DNA of 64,000 bases from Cedecea colo (GTDB taxonomy: Bacteria; Pseudomonadota; Gammaproteobacteria; Enterobacterales; Enterobacteriaceae): contig NZ_SOYS01000002.1 of NCBI RefSeq assembly GCF_011808225.1, positions 372,001 to 436,000 of the forward strand, written 5' to 3'. Below are positions 22,917-32,743 of this stretch, piece by piece; position 1 is the first letter of the stretch; each line of letters begins with the position of its first letter. Below the pieces are notes generated by a model. That model was not told the DNA's origin, did no database searches, and saw nothing but the letters and a program-made list of their open reading frames with translations. The position numbers were made by a program, and so were the translations under genes.

Positions 22917-24637
22917 TGCGCGCTTTACTGCCGTACCTGGCGCTTTATCGTCGCCATATCTGGCTGCTTTTACTGGGTGTCGTACTGGCTATCGTTACCC
23001 TGCTCGCCAGCATAGGTTTGCTGACCCTTTCCGGATGGTTCCTTTCTGCTTCTGCGGTTGTGGGCGTCGCCGGGATTTACAGCTTTAACTATATGCTGCC
23101 TGCCGCTGGCGTACGCGGCGCGGCAATTACTCGTACGGCCGGGCGCTACTTCGAGCGGCTGGTCAGCCACGATGCGACCTTCCGCGTATTGCAGCATTTG
23201 CGCGTATTTACCTTCAGTAAGCTGCTTCCCCTCTCTCCTGCCGGGCTGGCGCGTTTTCGCCAGGGCGAGTTGCTCAACCGTCTGGTTGCCGATGTTGATA
23301 CGCTCGATCACCTTTATCTGCGCGTGTTGTCTCCGCTGATCGGGGCATTTGTGGTGATTGTGGTGGTGACCTTTGGCCTAAGCTTGCTGGATGTTCAGCT
23401 GGCTTTAACGCTGGGCGCCATCATGCTGGCCACGCTGATAATCCTTCCGCCGCTGTTTTATTACGCCGGTAAGCCAACGGGCGAAGCGCTGACGGCAAGC
23501 CGCGGGCAGTATCGCCAGCGGTTAACTGCATGGCTGCAGGGGCACGCAGAATTGACTATTTTCGGCGCAGCCAGGCGCTATCGCGAGCAGCTTGATGCGA
23601 CGGAGTATGCCTGGCATGAAGCGCAACGTCGCCAGTCTGAACTTACGGCGCTTTCGCAAGCGTTGATGCTGTTGATTGGCGGTCTGGCCGTCCTCGCCAT
23701 GCTGTGGATGGCGGCAGCGGGCGTAGGCGGTAACGCTTCGCCAGGCGCGCTCATTGCTTTGTTCGTTTTCTGCGCGCTGGCGGCCTTCGAAGCGCTGGCG
23801 CCCGTTACCGGCGCGTTTCAACATCTTGGACAGGTTATCGCCTCCGCGCTGCGGGTGACCCAAATTACCAGCCAGCAGCCTGAAGTCACTTTCGTTGCGG
23901 GTTCTTCCGGAGCGCTCACGCAGGTTTCTCTGGATATTAAACAGGTCAGCTTTACCTATCCGCAGCAGCTACAAAGCGCGTTAAAGGATATTACTCTGAC
24001 CGTTAAAGCCGGGCAGCACGTGGCGATTCTGGGCCGCACCGGCTGTGGTAAATCAACGCTGCTGCAATTGCTGACCCGCGCCTGGGATCCGCAACAGGGC
24101 GAAATTCAGCTCAACGGCATACCGCTGAGCGAGCTGGATGAAAGCACTTTACGCGCCGCCACGAGCGTCGTGCCACAACGAGTTCATCTGTTTAGCGCAA
24201 CCCTGCGCGATAACCTGCTGCTGGCGGCGCCGCAGGCAAGCGATGAGCAGCTAAGCACAACGCTTGAACGCGTCGGGCTTGAAAAACTGCTTCCCGATGC
24301 GGGACTCAATGGCTGGCTTGGCGAAGGCGGACGTCAGCTTTCCGGCGGCGAGCTGCGCCGTCTGGCTATCGCCAGAGCATTATTACACGACGCGCCACTG
24401 ATGCTGCTTGATGAACCGACCGAAGGTCTGGATGCCGAAACCGAGCGCCAGATCCTGGATTTACTGGCTGAAGTGACCGCAGGAAAAACCGTTCTGATGG
24501 TCACTCACCGCCTGCGGGGCCTGAAGCGTTTTGACAGCATAATCGTAATGGACAACGGACAAATTAAAGAGCGTGGTAATCACGCAGAATTGATGGCGAC
24601 GGGCGGGCGTTATTACCAGTTCCACCGGCGTTTGTAA
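22916..24637 (+). CDS. cydC: heterodimeric cysteine/glutathione ABC exporter subunit CydC
   Basis: Partner of CydD. The 573-residue protein starts at ATG 22916 (MRALLPYLALYRRH) within the cydD stop codon (TGATG), indicating translational coupling. It has an N-terminal membrane domain, then an ATPase domain with Walker A GRTGCGKST, signature LSGGELRR and Walker B LMLLDEPTEGLD. The membrane segment SFNYMLPAAGVRGAAITRT is conserved with E. coli. It is followed 58 bp later by aat. Confidence 0.97.
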   Translation: MRALLPYLALYRRHIWLLLLGVVLAIVTLLASIGLLTLSGWFLSASAVVGVAGIYSFNYMLPAAGVRGAAITRTAGRYFERLVSHDATFRVLQHLRVFTFSKLLPLSPAGLARFRQGELLNRLVADVDTLDHLYLRVLSPLIGAFVVIVVVTFGLSLLDVQLALTLGAIMLATLIILPPLFYYAGKPTGEALTASRGQYRQRLTAWLQGHAELTIFGAARRYREQLDATEYAWHEAQRRQSELTALSQALMLLIGGLAVLAMLWMAAAGVGGNASPGALIALFVFCALAAFEALAPVTGAFQHLGQVIASALRVTQITSQQPEVTFVAGSSGALTQVSLDIKQVSFTYPQQLQSALKDITLTVKAGQHVAILGRTGCGKSTLLQLLTRAWDPQQGEIQLNGIPLSELDESTLRAATSVVPQRVHLFSATLRDNLLLAAPQASDEQLSTTLERVGLEKLLPDAGLNGWLGEGGRQLSGGELRRLAIARALLHDAPLMLLDEPTEGLDAETERQILDLLAEVTAGKTVLMVTHRLRGLKRFDSIIVMDNGQIKERGNHAELMATGGRYYQFHRRL

Positions 24638-24695
24638 CCTCTGCGCATAGTCTATTATCAATCAATAATTAGCTTCATGATGGAGTGTTAAAGTC

Positions 24696-25394
24696 ATGCG
24701 CCTGATACAGCTTTCTCGTGACTCTATTGCCTTCCCCTCACCGGAAGCTGCGTTACGTGAACCTAATGGATTACTGGCGCTTGGGGGAGATCTAAGTCCG
24801 GCTCGATTGCTGATGGCGTATCAACGCGGTATTTTCCCATGGTTCTCGCCGGGCGATCCTATTTTGTGGTGGTCGCCGGATCCGCGTGCGGTGCTTTTTC
24901 CCGAGCAATTCCACCTTAGCCGCAGCATGAAGCGGTTTCACAAACGCTCACCCTACCGGGTAACGCTAAATCACGCCTTTGAAAAAGTGATCGCCGGCTG
25001 CGCCAACGATCGCAATGAGGGTACCTGGATCACCGGTGATATCACGATAGCCTATACGCGTCTGCATGAGCTGGGCTACGCGCATTCCGTTGAGGTCTGG
25101 GAAGGCGATGAGTTAGTCGGAGGAATGTATGGCGTAACTCAGGGCGCGTTATTCTGCGGCGAATCAATGTTCAGCCGTCGCGAAAACGCCTCCAAGACAG
25201 CTCTGCTGTTATTCTGCCAACATTTTTTACGCCACGGCGGAAAATTAATTGATTGTCAGGTTTTAAACAGCCATACCGCATCACTGGGCGCTGTCGAAAT
25301 TCCACGCCGGGATTATCTGCAACACCTTGCGAATTTCCGTTTGGAATACCTGGTTTCACACTGTTGGGTGCCACAAACCCTGTCCGGCCTATAA
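24696..25394 (+). CDS. aat: leucyl/phenylalanyl-tRNA--protein transferase
   Basis: Adds Leu or Phe from aminoacyl-tRNA to N-terminal Arg or Lys, creating primary N-degrons. The 232 residues contain [21 protein letters not shown] and the [10 protein letters not shown] and EGTWITGDI motifs of the family. The start is ATG 24696. It is functionally linked to clpA and clpS on the other side of infA, since ClpS delivers the N-degrons made by Aat to ClpAP. Confidence 0.97.
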   Translation: MRLIQLSRDSIAFPSPEAALREPNGLLALGGDLSPARLLMAYQRGIFPWFSPGDPILWWSPDPRAVLFPEQFHLSRSMKRFHKRSPYRVTLNHAFEKVIAGCANDRNEGTWITGDITIAYTRLHELGYAHSVEVWEGDELVGGMYGVTQGALFCGESMFSRRENASKTALLLFCQHFLRHGGKLIDCQVLNSHTASLGAVEIPRRDYLQHLANFRLEYLVSHCWVPQTLSGL

Positions 25395-25678
25395 TGTTTA
25401 CGGCACATTTTATTCTACGGTGTTATAATTAGCTCCGCAGAGTGAGCTCTGCCCATTACCCCGCCGCCATATGGGAACTGCAATTAAAGGGAACGCCCCT
25501 CGTTTATCTCTTCGCACCCCTTGTCGTAAGCGCATTTAATGCAGCTTTCGCGTGGTTTATGGGTAATGTGCAAAATGCACTTTCGCTTGCGATTTCACCA
25601 ACAATTCTTTACATGATAAGCGAACTTCGGCATTATCTTGCCGGTTCAAACTATGGTAGTGATACCCCCGAGGATTAG

Positions 25679-25897
<219 letters not shown>

Positions 25898-25945
25898 GCG
25901 TTTTTATCCGTCGTAGCCGGGCGCTGCGATCGAGTCATAGCTAAT

Positions 25946-25979
25946 AAAAAGGCCGGATATTACTATCCGGCCTTTTTTT
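25946..25979. terminator. Bidirectional infA/clpA terminator
   Basis: AAAAAGGCCGGATA-TTAC-TATCCGGCCTTTTTTT, a long perfect stem with an A tract on one side and a T tract on the other, lies between the convergent infA and clpA stop codons. It should terminate both transcripts. Confidence 0.92.
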
Positions 25980-25991
25980 GCTTCGGGAAAG

Positions 25992-28265
25992 CTAGTGCGC
26001 CGCTTCCGGTTTATGTTTCTGAGCACTGACGAAGTTGTAGGTCAGCTGTTCCTGCGCTTTGTCCAGGGCGACAATTACCTGTCCGCCATCAACCAGTGAA
26101 CCAAACAGCAGTTCGTTAGCGAGCGGTTTTTTCAGGTTGTCCTGAATGACCCGCGTCATAGGACGCGCGCCCATTGCACGGTCATAGCCTTTTGCGGCCA
26201 GCCAGTCACGCGCTTCCTGGCTGACTTCCAGAGAGACGCCTTTCTGATCCAACTGCACCTGCAGCTCGACAATAAATTTGTCGACCACTTGATGAATCAC
26301 CTCGGTTGAGAGAGGGTTGAACCAGATGATGTTATCCAGACGGTTACGGAATTCCGGGGTAAAGATCTTTTTGATCTCTTCCATCGCGTCGGTACTGTTG
26401 TCCTGACGAATCAGGCCAATAGACTTACGCTCGGTTTCACGCACGCCGGCGTTGGTAGTCATCACCAGAATCACATTGCGGAAATCTGCCTTACGCCCGT
26501 TGTTATCGGTCAGCGTGCCGTTATCCATTACCTGCAACAGCAGGTTAAAGACGTCCGGGTGCGCTTTTTCAATTTCATCAAGCAGCAGTACCGAGTGCGG
26601 ATGTTTAATAACCGCATCCGTCAGCAATCCGCCCTGGTCAAACCCAACGTAGCCCGGAGGCGCGCCAATCAGGCGGCTCACGGTATGGCGTTCCATATAT
26701 TCAGACATATCGAAACGCAGCAGTTCGATACCCAGCGACTTCGCCAGTTGCACCGTCACTTCCGTTTTACCGACCCCGGTTGGGCCCGCAAAGAGGAATG
26801 AACCCACCGGCTTACGATCGTGCCCAAGCCCGGCGCGGCTCATTTTGATGGCTTCGGTTAATGCCTCGATAGCTTTATCCTGGCCAAACACCAGCATTTT
26901 CAGACGATCGTTAAGGCCTTTCAGGGTGTCGCGATCGCTTGCGGACACGCTCTTCTCAGGAATACGCGCGATGCGGGCAACCACGGTTTCGATATCCGCC
27001 ACGTTGACGGTTTTCTTGCGTTTGCTCACCGGCATCAGGCGGCTACGCGCCCCGGCCTCGTCGATAACGTCGATAGCTTTATCCGGCAAATGACGATCGT
27101 TGATATATTTCACCGCCAGCTCCACCGCGGCACGAATCGCTTTCGCGGTGTAACGCACGTCGTGGTGCGCTTCGTACTTTTTCTTCAGGCCGTTGATAAT
27201 CTGCACGGTCTCTTCAACGCTTGGCTCAGTAATATCGATCTTCTGGAAGCGGCGCGCCAGCGCACGGTCTTTTTCGAAGATATTGCTGAACTCCTGGTAA
27301 GTGGTAGAGCCGATAACGCGGATTTTACCGCCGGACAGCAGCGGCTTGATGAGGTTCGCAGCATCCACCTGGCCACCAGACGCCGCACCCGCGCCGATAA
27401 TGGTATGAATTTCATCAATGAACAGAATGCTGTTCTGGTCCTGTTCAAGCTGTTTAAGCAGGGCTTTGAAACGTTTCTCAAAGTCGCCGCGATATTTCGT
27501 ACCGGCGAGCAGCGAACCGATATCCAGCGAGTAGATGGTGCAATCGGCCATGACTTCCGGCACTTCGCCCTGCACAATACGCCAGGCAAGCCCTTCGGCA
27601 ATCGCCGTTTTCCCAACGCCCGACTCCCCCACCAGCAGCGGGTTATTCTTGCGGCGACGGCAGAGCACCTGGATGGCCCGCTCCAGCTCTTTATCGCGGC
27701 CAATCAGCGGATCGATACCGCCCACGCGCGCAAGCTGGTTGAGATTGGTGGTGAAGTTTTCCATACGTTCCTCCCCGCCTGCCTGCTCTTCATTGACCGG
27801 ATTTTCTGATCCCGGCGCCTGATTTGGCTCATCTTTACGCGTGCCGTGGGAGATGAAGTTCACCACATCAAGACGGCTTACTTCGTGTTTGCGCAGCAGA
27901 TAGGCCGCCTGGGACTCCTGCTCGCTAAAGATGGCAACCAGCACGTTTGCGCCGGTGACCTCACTGCGGCCAGAAGACTGGACGTGGAATACCGCGCGTT
28001 GCAGGACGCGCTGGAAGCTGAGCGTAGGTTGTGTATCCCGCTCTTCTTCACTGGCCGGCAGCACCGGAGTGGTTTGTTCGATGAAGGCTTCGAGTTCCTG
28101 ACGCAGCGCCACCAGATCCACGGTGCAGGCTTCCAGCGCTTCGCGGGCCGACGGGTTACTGAGCAAAGCCAGTAACAAATGCTCGACGGTCATAAACTCA
28201 TGTCGGTGCTCGCGCGCTCTGGCGAAAGCCATGTTTAAACTGAGTTCCAGTTCTTGATTGAGCAT
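25992..28265 (-). CDS. clpA: ATP-dependent Clp protease ATP-binding subunit ClpA
   Basis: A hexameric AAA+ unfoldase feeding substrates into ClpP. The 757-residue protein has the N-domain repeat (about 1-140, ClpS docking), a first AAA module with GESGVGKT (about residue 215) and [12 protein letters not shown], and a second with GPTGVGKT (about residue 495) and [11 protein letters not shown]. The IGL loop that contacts ClpP is present in [10 protein letters not shown]. The start is ATG 28265 ([14 protein letters not shown]). It lies 28 bp downstream of clpS. Confidence 0.98.
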   Translation of the reverse strand: MLNQELELSLNMAFARAREHRHEFMTVEHLLLALLSNPSAREALEACTVDLVALRQELEAFIEQTTPVLPASEEERDTQPTLSFQRVLQRAVFHVQSSGRSEVTGANVLVAIFSEQESQAAYLLRKHEVSRLDVVNFISHGTRKDEPNQAPGSENPVNEEQAGGEERMENFTTNLNQLARVGGIDPLIGRDKELERAIQVLCRRRKNNPLLVGESGVGKTAIAEGLAWRIVQGEVPEVMADCTIYSLDIGSLLAGTKYRGDFEKRFKALLKQLEQDQNSILFIDEIHTIIGAGAASGGQVDAANLIKPLLSGGKIRVIGSTTYQEFSNIFEKDRALARRFQKIDITEPSVEETVQIINGLKKKYEAHHDVRYTAKAIRAAVELAVKYINDRHLPDKAIDVIDEAGARSRLMPVSKRKKTVNVADIETVVARIARIPEKSVSASDRDTLKGLNDRLKMLVFGQDKAIEALTEAIKMSRAGLGHDRKPVGSFLFAGPTGVGKTEVTVQLAKSLGIELLRFDMSEYMERHTVSRLIGAPPGYVGFDQGGLLTDAVIKHPHSVLLLDEIEKAHPDVFNLLLQVMDNGTLTDNNGRKADFRNVILVMTTNAGVRETERKSIGLIRQDNSTDAMEEIKKIFTPEFRNRLDNIIWFNPLSTEVIHQVVDKFIVELQVQLDQKGVSLEVSQEARDWLAAKGYDRAMGARPMTRVIQDNLKKPLANELLFGSLVDGGQVIVALDKAQEQLTYNFVSAQKHKPEAAH

Positions 28266-28293
28266 AGGCACCTCCCCCAAATTTTTGCCTTCT

Positions 28294-28614
28294 TCAGGCT
28301 TGTTCTAGCGTACACAGCAAAGGATGCTCGTTCTCCCTGGCATACTGGTTCACTAACGCTACCTTGGTTTCCGCCACTTCTGCAGTAAAGATGCCACAGA
28401 TGGCCTTACCCTGATAGTGAACCGTGAGCATCAACTGCGTGGCTCGCTCTACATCATAAGAAAAGAACTTTTGCAGCACGTCAATAACAAATTCCATCGG
28501 CGTGTAGTCATCGTTCATTAACATAACTTTATACATAGAAGGGGGTTTTAGCGCTTCGCGCAGTTTATCGCCCACCAATTGATCGAAGTCTAACCAGTCG
28601 TTCGTCTTACCCAT
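28294..28614 (-). CDS. clpS: ClpA adaptor ClpS
   Basis: A 106-residue N-recognin that binds N-degron residues and docks them on the ClpA N-domain. The core motif [18 protein letters not shown], which forms the substrate pocket, is intact, and the C-terminus [13 protein letters not shown] matches E. coli. It lies immediately upstream of clpA on the same strand and is divergent from cspD. Confidence 0.98.
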   Translation of the reverse strand: MGKTNDWLDFDQLVGDKLREALKPPSMYKVMLMNDDYTPMEFVIDVLQKFFSYDVERATQLMLTVHYQGKAICGIFTAEVAETKVALVNQYARENEHPLLCTLEQA

Positions 28615-28933
28615 TACGGAGTCATCATGTTTATTCGTCTGACGTTTATCAAACGAGGCCCTTAGGTTGAGTGTAATACGCTTTTGGTTACTGCAACTAA
28701 TTGTGTAAAAAAGTGCTGCTTTTGCCTGCGTGCGAGCTGCGTCACATTAATGGCAATAGCGTTAACTGCTTCAAATTTTTGACTGAATCCTGGTCCTCTT
28801 TCCCCGTTGAACGCTTGACGCTGTGATTAAATTATCTACATTGTACTGGCGTGAGTTGGCGAGGTTTTGAACAGCCTGCCCTTACCCACCGGTTCATTCC
28901 ATCTCACAATTAAGATTTACGAAGGATAGAAGC
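28615..28933. other. clpS-cspD divergent intergenic region
   Basis: About 320 bp with no ORF of note. It contains a candidate cspD promoter (listed separately) and must contain the clpSA promoter. It is moderately AT-rich. No repeat or hairpin stands out. Confidence 0.5.
28815..28842 (+). promoter_or_regulatory. Candidate cspD sigma-70 promoter
   Basis: TTGACG (28815-28820), 16-bp spacer, TACATT (28837-28842). This would give a 5' leader of about 85 nt before the cspD ATG, in keeping with cold-shock-family genes. Assigned by consensus only. Confidence 0.45.
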
Positions 28934-29158
28934 ATGGAGACGGGTACAGTTAAATGGTTCAATAACGCAAAAGGGTTCGGGTTCATCTGCCCTGAAGGCG
29001 GCGGCGAAGACATCTTCGCTCACTACTCCACCATCCAGATGGATGGTTACAGAACGCTCAAAGCCGGGCAAGCCGTCAGGTTTGATGTACATCAGGGGCC
29101 AAAAGGCAATCATGCCAGTCTTATCGTTCCCTTCGAAGCAGAAGCGGCGGTCGCTTAA
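28934..29158 (+). CDS. cspD: cold-shock-like replication inhibitor CspD
   Basis: A 74-residue OB-fold nucleic-acid-binding protein, stationary-phase induced and inhibitory to replication in E. coli. The RNP1-like KGFGFICPEGGGEDIFAHYS and the CspD-specific tail (KGNHASLIVPFEAEAAVA) are present. The ATG at 28934 has GAAGGATAG upstream. It is divergent from clpSA, as in E. coli, where CspD is also a regulated protease substrate. Confidence 0.97.
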   Translation: METGTVKWFNNAKGFGFICPEGGGEDIFAHYSTIQMDGYRTLKAGQAVRFDVHQGPKGNHASLIVPFEAEAAVA

Positions 29159-29191
29159 GCCCGTCTGTTTTATTGTGTACATCCTGAAGTC

Positions 29192-29221
29192 AAAATGCCA
29201 GCCCTTACGGCTGGCATTTTT
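29192..29221. terminator. Bidirectional cspD/macB terminator
   Basis: AAAATGCCAGCC-CTTAC-GGCTGGCATTTT, a 12-bp perfect stem with flanking A and T tracts, between the convergent cspD and macB ends. Confidence 0.9.
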
Positions 29222-29245
29222 ATTGTAGCCATCCGGACTTTAGTA

Positions 29246-31192
29246 CTACTCACGCGCCAGCGCGTCAATCGGATTAAGTCGCGCTGCGTTGCGTGCGGGC
29301 AACCAGCCGAAGAGCACGCCGGTCGCCGTAGAACAGGCAAATGCGGTAAGCAGCGCCATCGGCGAAAAGCCAATCTGCCAGCCGGGCAAAACCAGCCCAA
29401 GCGTGAAGGCAATCAGCAGCGAGAGCGAAATACCCAGCGCCCCGCCCACCAGACAAACCAGCACCGCTTCAATCAAAAATTGCTGCAATACGTCGCTTGC
29501 CCTGGCGCCAACCGCCATACGAATGCCGATCTCTTTGGTCCTTTCTGTCACCGAAACCAGCATAATATTCATCACGCCAATTCCCCCAACCAGCAGCGAT
29601 ATCACCGCCACTAACGTCAGGAACAACTGAAGAGTACGTGTGGTCTTTTCTGCCGTTTTCAACAGGCCATCCATATTGTAGGTGAAAAAATCCTTTTTGC
29701 CGTGGCGCAGCGTCAGCATGCGGTTAAGCTGCTGCTCCGCCTCGTGGCTGTCATATCCTTCTTTCACGCGCACCGTAATGGTATTAAGCCAGCTCTGCCC
29801 CATGACACGTCCGGCCATAGTATTGTAGGGTAGCCAGACGCGCAGCACTTTGCTGCTGCCAAACATCGACTGCTTTTCTTCCGCCACGCCGATCACGGTT
29901 GCAGGCATGTTTCCGACCAGAATTACTTCCCCGACCACGTTCAGCTTGTTCGGGAATAGCTGCCGCTTGCTGTTGTTATCCAGCACCACTACCTGCGCGC
30001 GTCCGTTAAGCTGCTCGTTGTTGAAAGTGGCTCCCTGGCTCATCGTCATGCCATAAACGTTAAAATACTGCCCGTTCACGCCGTTAACGCTCGCCGCCGC
30101 ATCCACGTTGCCATAACGCAGGCGCAGGTTGCTTGAGATGGAAGGCGTCGCCGATGCGACCCACGGCTGCTGCTCAATAGCGGCCAGGTCAGCGTATTTC
30201 AGCGCCTGCTGATATTGCGGATCGTCATCACCAAAGTCTTTGCCGGGATAAACGTCGATGGTGTTGGTGCCGATAGAGCGGATATCTTCCAGTACCATCT
30301 GCTTTGCCGCATCGCCAACAATCACGATGGATACCACCGAGGCGATACCGATAATGATGCCCAGCATAGTGAGTAGCGTGCGCATTTTGTTTGCCGCAAG
30401 CGCCAGCCAGGCCATCGAGAAAGCCTCGCAAAAACTGCTCAGCATCTGCTGAAACGCGGAGATTACCGGACGGGAAGGCGCCTCGCTTTTCGGCTTAGCA
30501 ACCTGCGAAACGGGCGGAGGGTTACTGATAATTTCGCCGTCATGAATTTCGATAATGCGCTGCGCCTGCGCAGCCACCAACGGATCGTGCGTGACGATAA
30601 TTACCGTATGTCCCTGCTCGCATAGCTGCTTGAGAGTTGCCATAACTTCTTCGCCAGAGTGGCTATCAAGCGCGCCGGTAGGTTCATCGGCAAGAATTAC
30701 CTGGCCGCCGTTCATCAAGGCTCGGGCGATACTGACACGTTGCTGCTGGCCACCGGAAAGCTGTGAGGGCTGATAGTCCACGCGATCCGCAAGTCCCAGG
30801 CGCATCAATAATGCACGCGCACGCTGCTGACGATATACACGTGCCGTGCCCGCGTACACTGCGGGGACCTCCACATTTTGCGTCGCGTTAAGGTGCGAAA
30901 GCAAATGATAGCGCTGAAAGATAAAGCCGAAATGCTCACGGCGTAAGGTCGCCAGCTCGTCGCTATTAAGCGCCGCAGTATCCACGCCGGCTGCCCGATA
31001 GCTGCCGCTGGAAGGTTTATCCAGGCAGCCAAGGATATTCATCAGCGTGGATTTGCCGGAGCCGGACGCCCCGACAATCGCCACCATTTCACCCGCTTCG
31101 ATAGCAATACTGACGCCTTTAAGCACCTCAATTTGCTCGTCACCCGACGGATAGCTTCTGCGAATATCCTTCAGTTCAAGCAAGGCTGTCAT
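29246..31192 (-). CDS. macB: macrolide export ATP-binding/permease protein MacB
   Basis: The non-canonical ABC transporter of the MacAB-TolC efflux pump (macrolides, enterotoxin, protoporphyrin in E. coli). The 648 residues have an N-terminal ATPase (Walker [10 protein letters not shown] 41-49, signature [15 protein letters not shown], Walker [13 protein letters not shown]), TM1 at about 270-300, a large periplasmic domain and three C-terminal TM segments ([22 protein letters not shown]). Its ATG overlaps the macA stop by 4 bp (ATGA), so the two are translationally coupled. Confidence 0.97.
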   Translation of the reverse strand: MTALLELKDIRRSYPSGDEQIEVLKGVSIAIEAGEMVAIVGASGSGKSTLMNILGCLDKPSSGSYRAAGVDTAALNSDELATLRREHFGFIFQRYHLLSHLNATQNVEVPAVYAGTARVYRQQRARALLMRLGLADRVDYQPSQLSGGQQQRVSIARALMNGGQVILADEPTGALDSHSGEEVMATLKQLCEQGHTVIIVTHDPLVAAQAQRIIEIHDGEIISNPPPVSQVAKPKSEAPSRPVISAFQQMLSSFCEAFSMAWLALAANKMRTLLTMLGIIIGIASVVSIVIVGDAAKQMVLEDIRSIGTNTIDVYPGKDFGDDDPQYQQALKYADLAAIEQQPWVASATPSISSNLRLRYGNVDAAASVNGVNGQYFNVYGMTMSQGATFNNEQLNGRAQVVVLDNNSKRQLFPNKLNVVGEVILVGNMPATVIGVAEEKQSMFGSSKVLRVWLPYNTMAGRVMGQSWLNTITVRVKEGYDSHEAEQQLNRMLTLRHGKKDFFTYNMDGLLKTAEKTTRTLQLFLTLVAVISLLVGGIGVMNIMLVSVTERTKEIGIRMAVGARASDVLQQFLIEAVLVCLVGGALGISLSLLIAFTLGLVLPGWQIGFSPMALLTAFACSTATGVLFGWLPARNAARLNPIDALARE

Positions 31193-32304
31193 TGTGCGCT
31201 CCCGCCGGAAGATTTGCCGGTAACGACCTCTTCGCCCTCCTCCAGGCCCGTCGCAACCTGAACCTGTGTGTCGTTACGCATACCGATAGTGATTTCGCGT
31301 TCGCGGGTTTCACCGTTGCGCAGCACGGTAACCTTGTAGCGATTATCCCCAATCGGCTCGCCCAACGCCGCAAGCGGAATGGTTAACACGTCTTTCACGC
31401 CGCCTAACTGAATATGCACCTGCGCCGTCATCTCCAGACGCAGCACGCCCTGTGGATTTGGCACTTCGAAACGCGCGTTATAAAAAATCGCATCGTTGAC
31501 CTTATCCGGCGTTGGCAGAATATCTTTTAGCTTGCCTTCATAGCGTGTCAGCGGATCGCCCAGCACGGTAAACCACGCTTTCTGGCCCGGCTTGAGATGG
31601 ATGACGTCGGCCTCTGATACCTGAGCCTTTACAAGCATGGTGCTGAGATCGGCCAGCGTAAGAATGTTCGGCGCCTGCTGGGCCGCAATCACCGTCTGTC
31701 CCTGGAGAGTGGTGATCTGGGTTACTTCGCCCGCCATAGGCGCCACGATACGCGTGAAGTCCAGATTGGTTTTCGCGGTATCGAGTGAAGCCTGGTTACG
31801 CTGAATTTGCGCGTCAATAGTGCCGATTTGCGCGAGCTTAACGTCCAAATCTGTAGCCGCGGTATCCAGATCCTGGCGAGATATGGCCTGGGTTTTCGCA
31901 AGCTCCCGTTGACGATGCAGGGTCACCTGCGCCAGTTTGGCCTGCGCCTGCGCCTGACGCCGCTGGGCACGAAGCTCCGTCAGCGTCGCCTCCACTTCTT
32001 TAATCTGGTTTTGCGCCTGTTCCGGGTCGATAACGCCCAGCAACTGATCCTTTTTCACCTTGTCGCCAATGTTTACCGACAGCGTTTTTAGCTGCCCGCT
32101 GACCTGGGCCCCGACGTCAACCTTACGTAAAGCGTCAAGTTTACCGGTAGCCAGCACGCTCTGCTCAAGCGAGCCTTTGCGAACGATCATGGTCTGATAA
32201 GACGGCGTTGGCGCATTCAGGAACTGCCATAGCCATATCGCCAGCATCAGCACCAGCAGTGCGAACAACCAATAGCGTTTTTTAATTTTTCCCTTAAATT
32301 TCAT
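31189..32304 (-). CDS. macA: macrolide efflux periplasmic adaptor MacA
   Basis: The membrane-fusion protein of MacAB-TolC. The 371 residues have one N-terminal membrane anchor (about 10-27), a lipoyl half-motif ([16 protein letters not shown]), a long alpha-helical hairpin rich in Gln/Ala coiled coil (about 95-165), the second lipoyl half and beta-barrel domains. It is first in the macAB operon. The upstream gap to ybjD is where E. coli carries ybjX. Confidence 0.97.
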   Translation of the reverse strand: MKFKGKIKKRYWLFALLVLMLAIWLWQFLNAPTPSYQTMIVRKGSLEQSVLATGKLDALRKVDVGAQVSGQLKTLSVNIGDKVKKDQLLGVIDPEQAQNQIKEVEATLTELRAQRRQAQAQAKLAQVTLHRQRELAKTQAISRQDLDTAATDLDVKLAQIGTIDAQIQRNQASLDTAKTNLDFTRIVAPMAGEVTQITTLQGQTVIAAQQAPNILTLADLSTMLVKAQVSEADVIHLKPGQKAWFTVLGDPLTRYEGKLKDILPTPDKVNDAIFYNARFEVPNPQGVLRLEMTAQVHIQLGGVKDVLTIPLAALGEPIGDNRYKVTVLRNGETREREITIGMRNDTQVQVATGLEEGEEVVTGKSSGGSAQ

Positions 32305-32436
32305 AGATATCCTTAAAAAATGCGCGGTTAAAAAAGTATCAATAAGCGTAAAAGCCCGCCGCAGCGCTTACCCTGACTGAATTTTGGTTGACGTTACCGA
32401 TGGTGGAACAGGCAGCACCATCTGCACCGGATACTT

Positions 32437-32562
32437 ATGTCGCAGATTGCCGTAAACCAACCGACAATAACGATGCCGCAAAAAGACTGGCAACGGCTTA
32501 TTTTATTAGCAAAGGGACGGCAGCAACCCGCAGACGCCTGCATCGCCTTTATCGGCCGGTGA
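32437..32562 (+). CDS. Candidate small ORF 1 in the macA-ybjD gap
   Basis: A 41-codon frame, MSQIAVNQPTITMPQKDWQR onward, ending ADACIAFIGR. It has protein-like composition but no good ribosome-binding site and no family that I recognise. It lies where E. coli has ybjX, on the same strand ybjX would occupy, but I see no clear YbjX similarity. It could be part of a decayed gene together with the ORF at 32591. Low confidence. Confidence 0.25.
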   Translation: MSQIAVNQPTITMPQKDWQRLILLAKGRQQPADACIAFIGR

Positions 32563-32590
32563 ATTTTAACCGCAAGGATACCCGGAATGC

Positions 32591-32743
32591 ATGGTGTTTC
32601 CATTATCAAACGCCGATCCACACTCTGCCAGAAATGCTGTTGACCGTCGTTTTTCTAAAAGCGATGCGCTTCTGGCCCGGTTCGAGGTTAAAGACGGGTC
32701 ACAATATTTCATCGGCGTGGAAGAGATCGCCAGCCGGTTTTAA
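32591..32743 (+). CDS. Candidate small ORF 2 convergent with ybjD
   Basis: A 50-codon frame from ATG 32591 (MVFPLSNADPHSARNAVDRR) to TAA 32741-32743, ending KDGSQYFIGVEEIASRF. AAGGAT lies 14 bp upstream of the ATG. Its stop codon overlaps the ybjD stop codon on the opposite strand in a TTAA, a common arrangement for convergent real genes. The frame is closed by a stop at 32567-32569. The composition is protein-like with an ordered charged C-terminus, but no family was recognised. It may be the end of a broken ybjX-position gene or a small protein. Confidence 0.3.
   Translation: MVFPLSNADPHSARNAVDRRFSKSDALLARFEVKDGSQYFIGVEEIASRF

Noticed and set aside
25442-25678. 78-codon frame between aat and infA
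   Set aside because: It ends exactly at infA and overlaps the expected infA promoter region. It has no known homologue that I recall. It probably reflects chance.
25898-25991. serW tRNA expected after infA
   Set aside because: The sequence contains only a bidirectional terminator. No tRNA acceptor or T-arm sequence is present.
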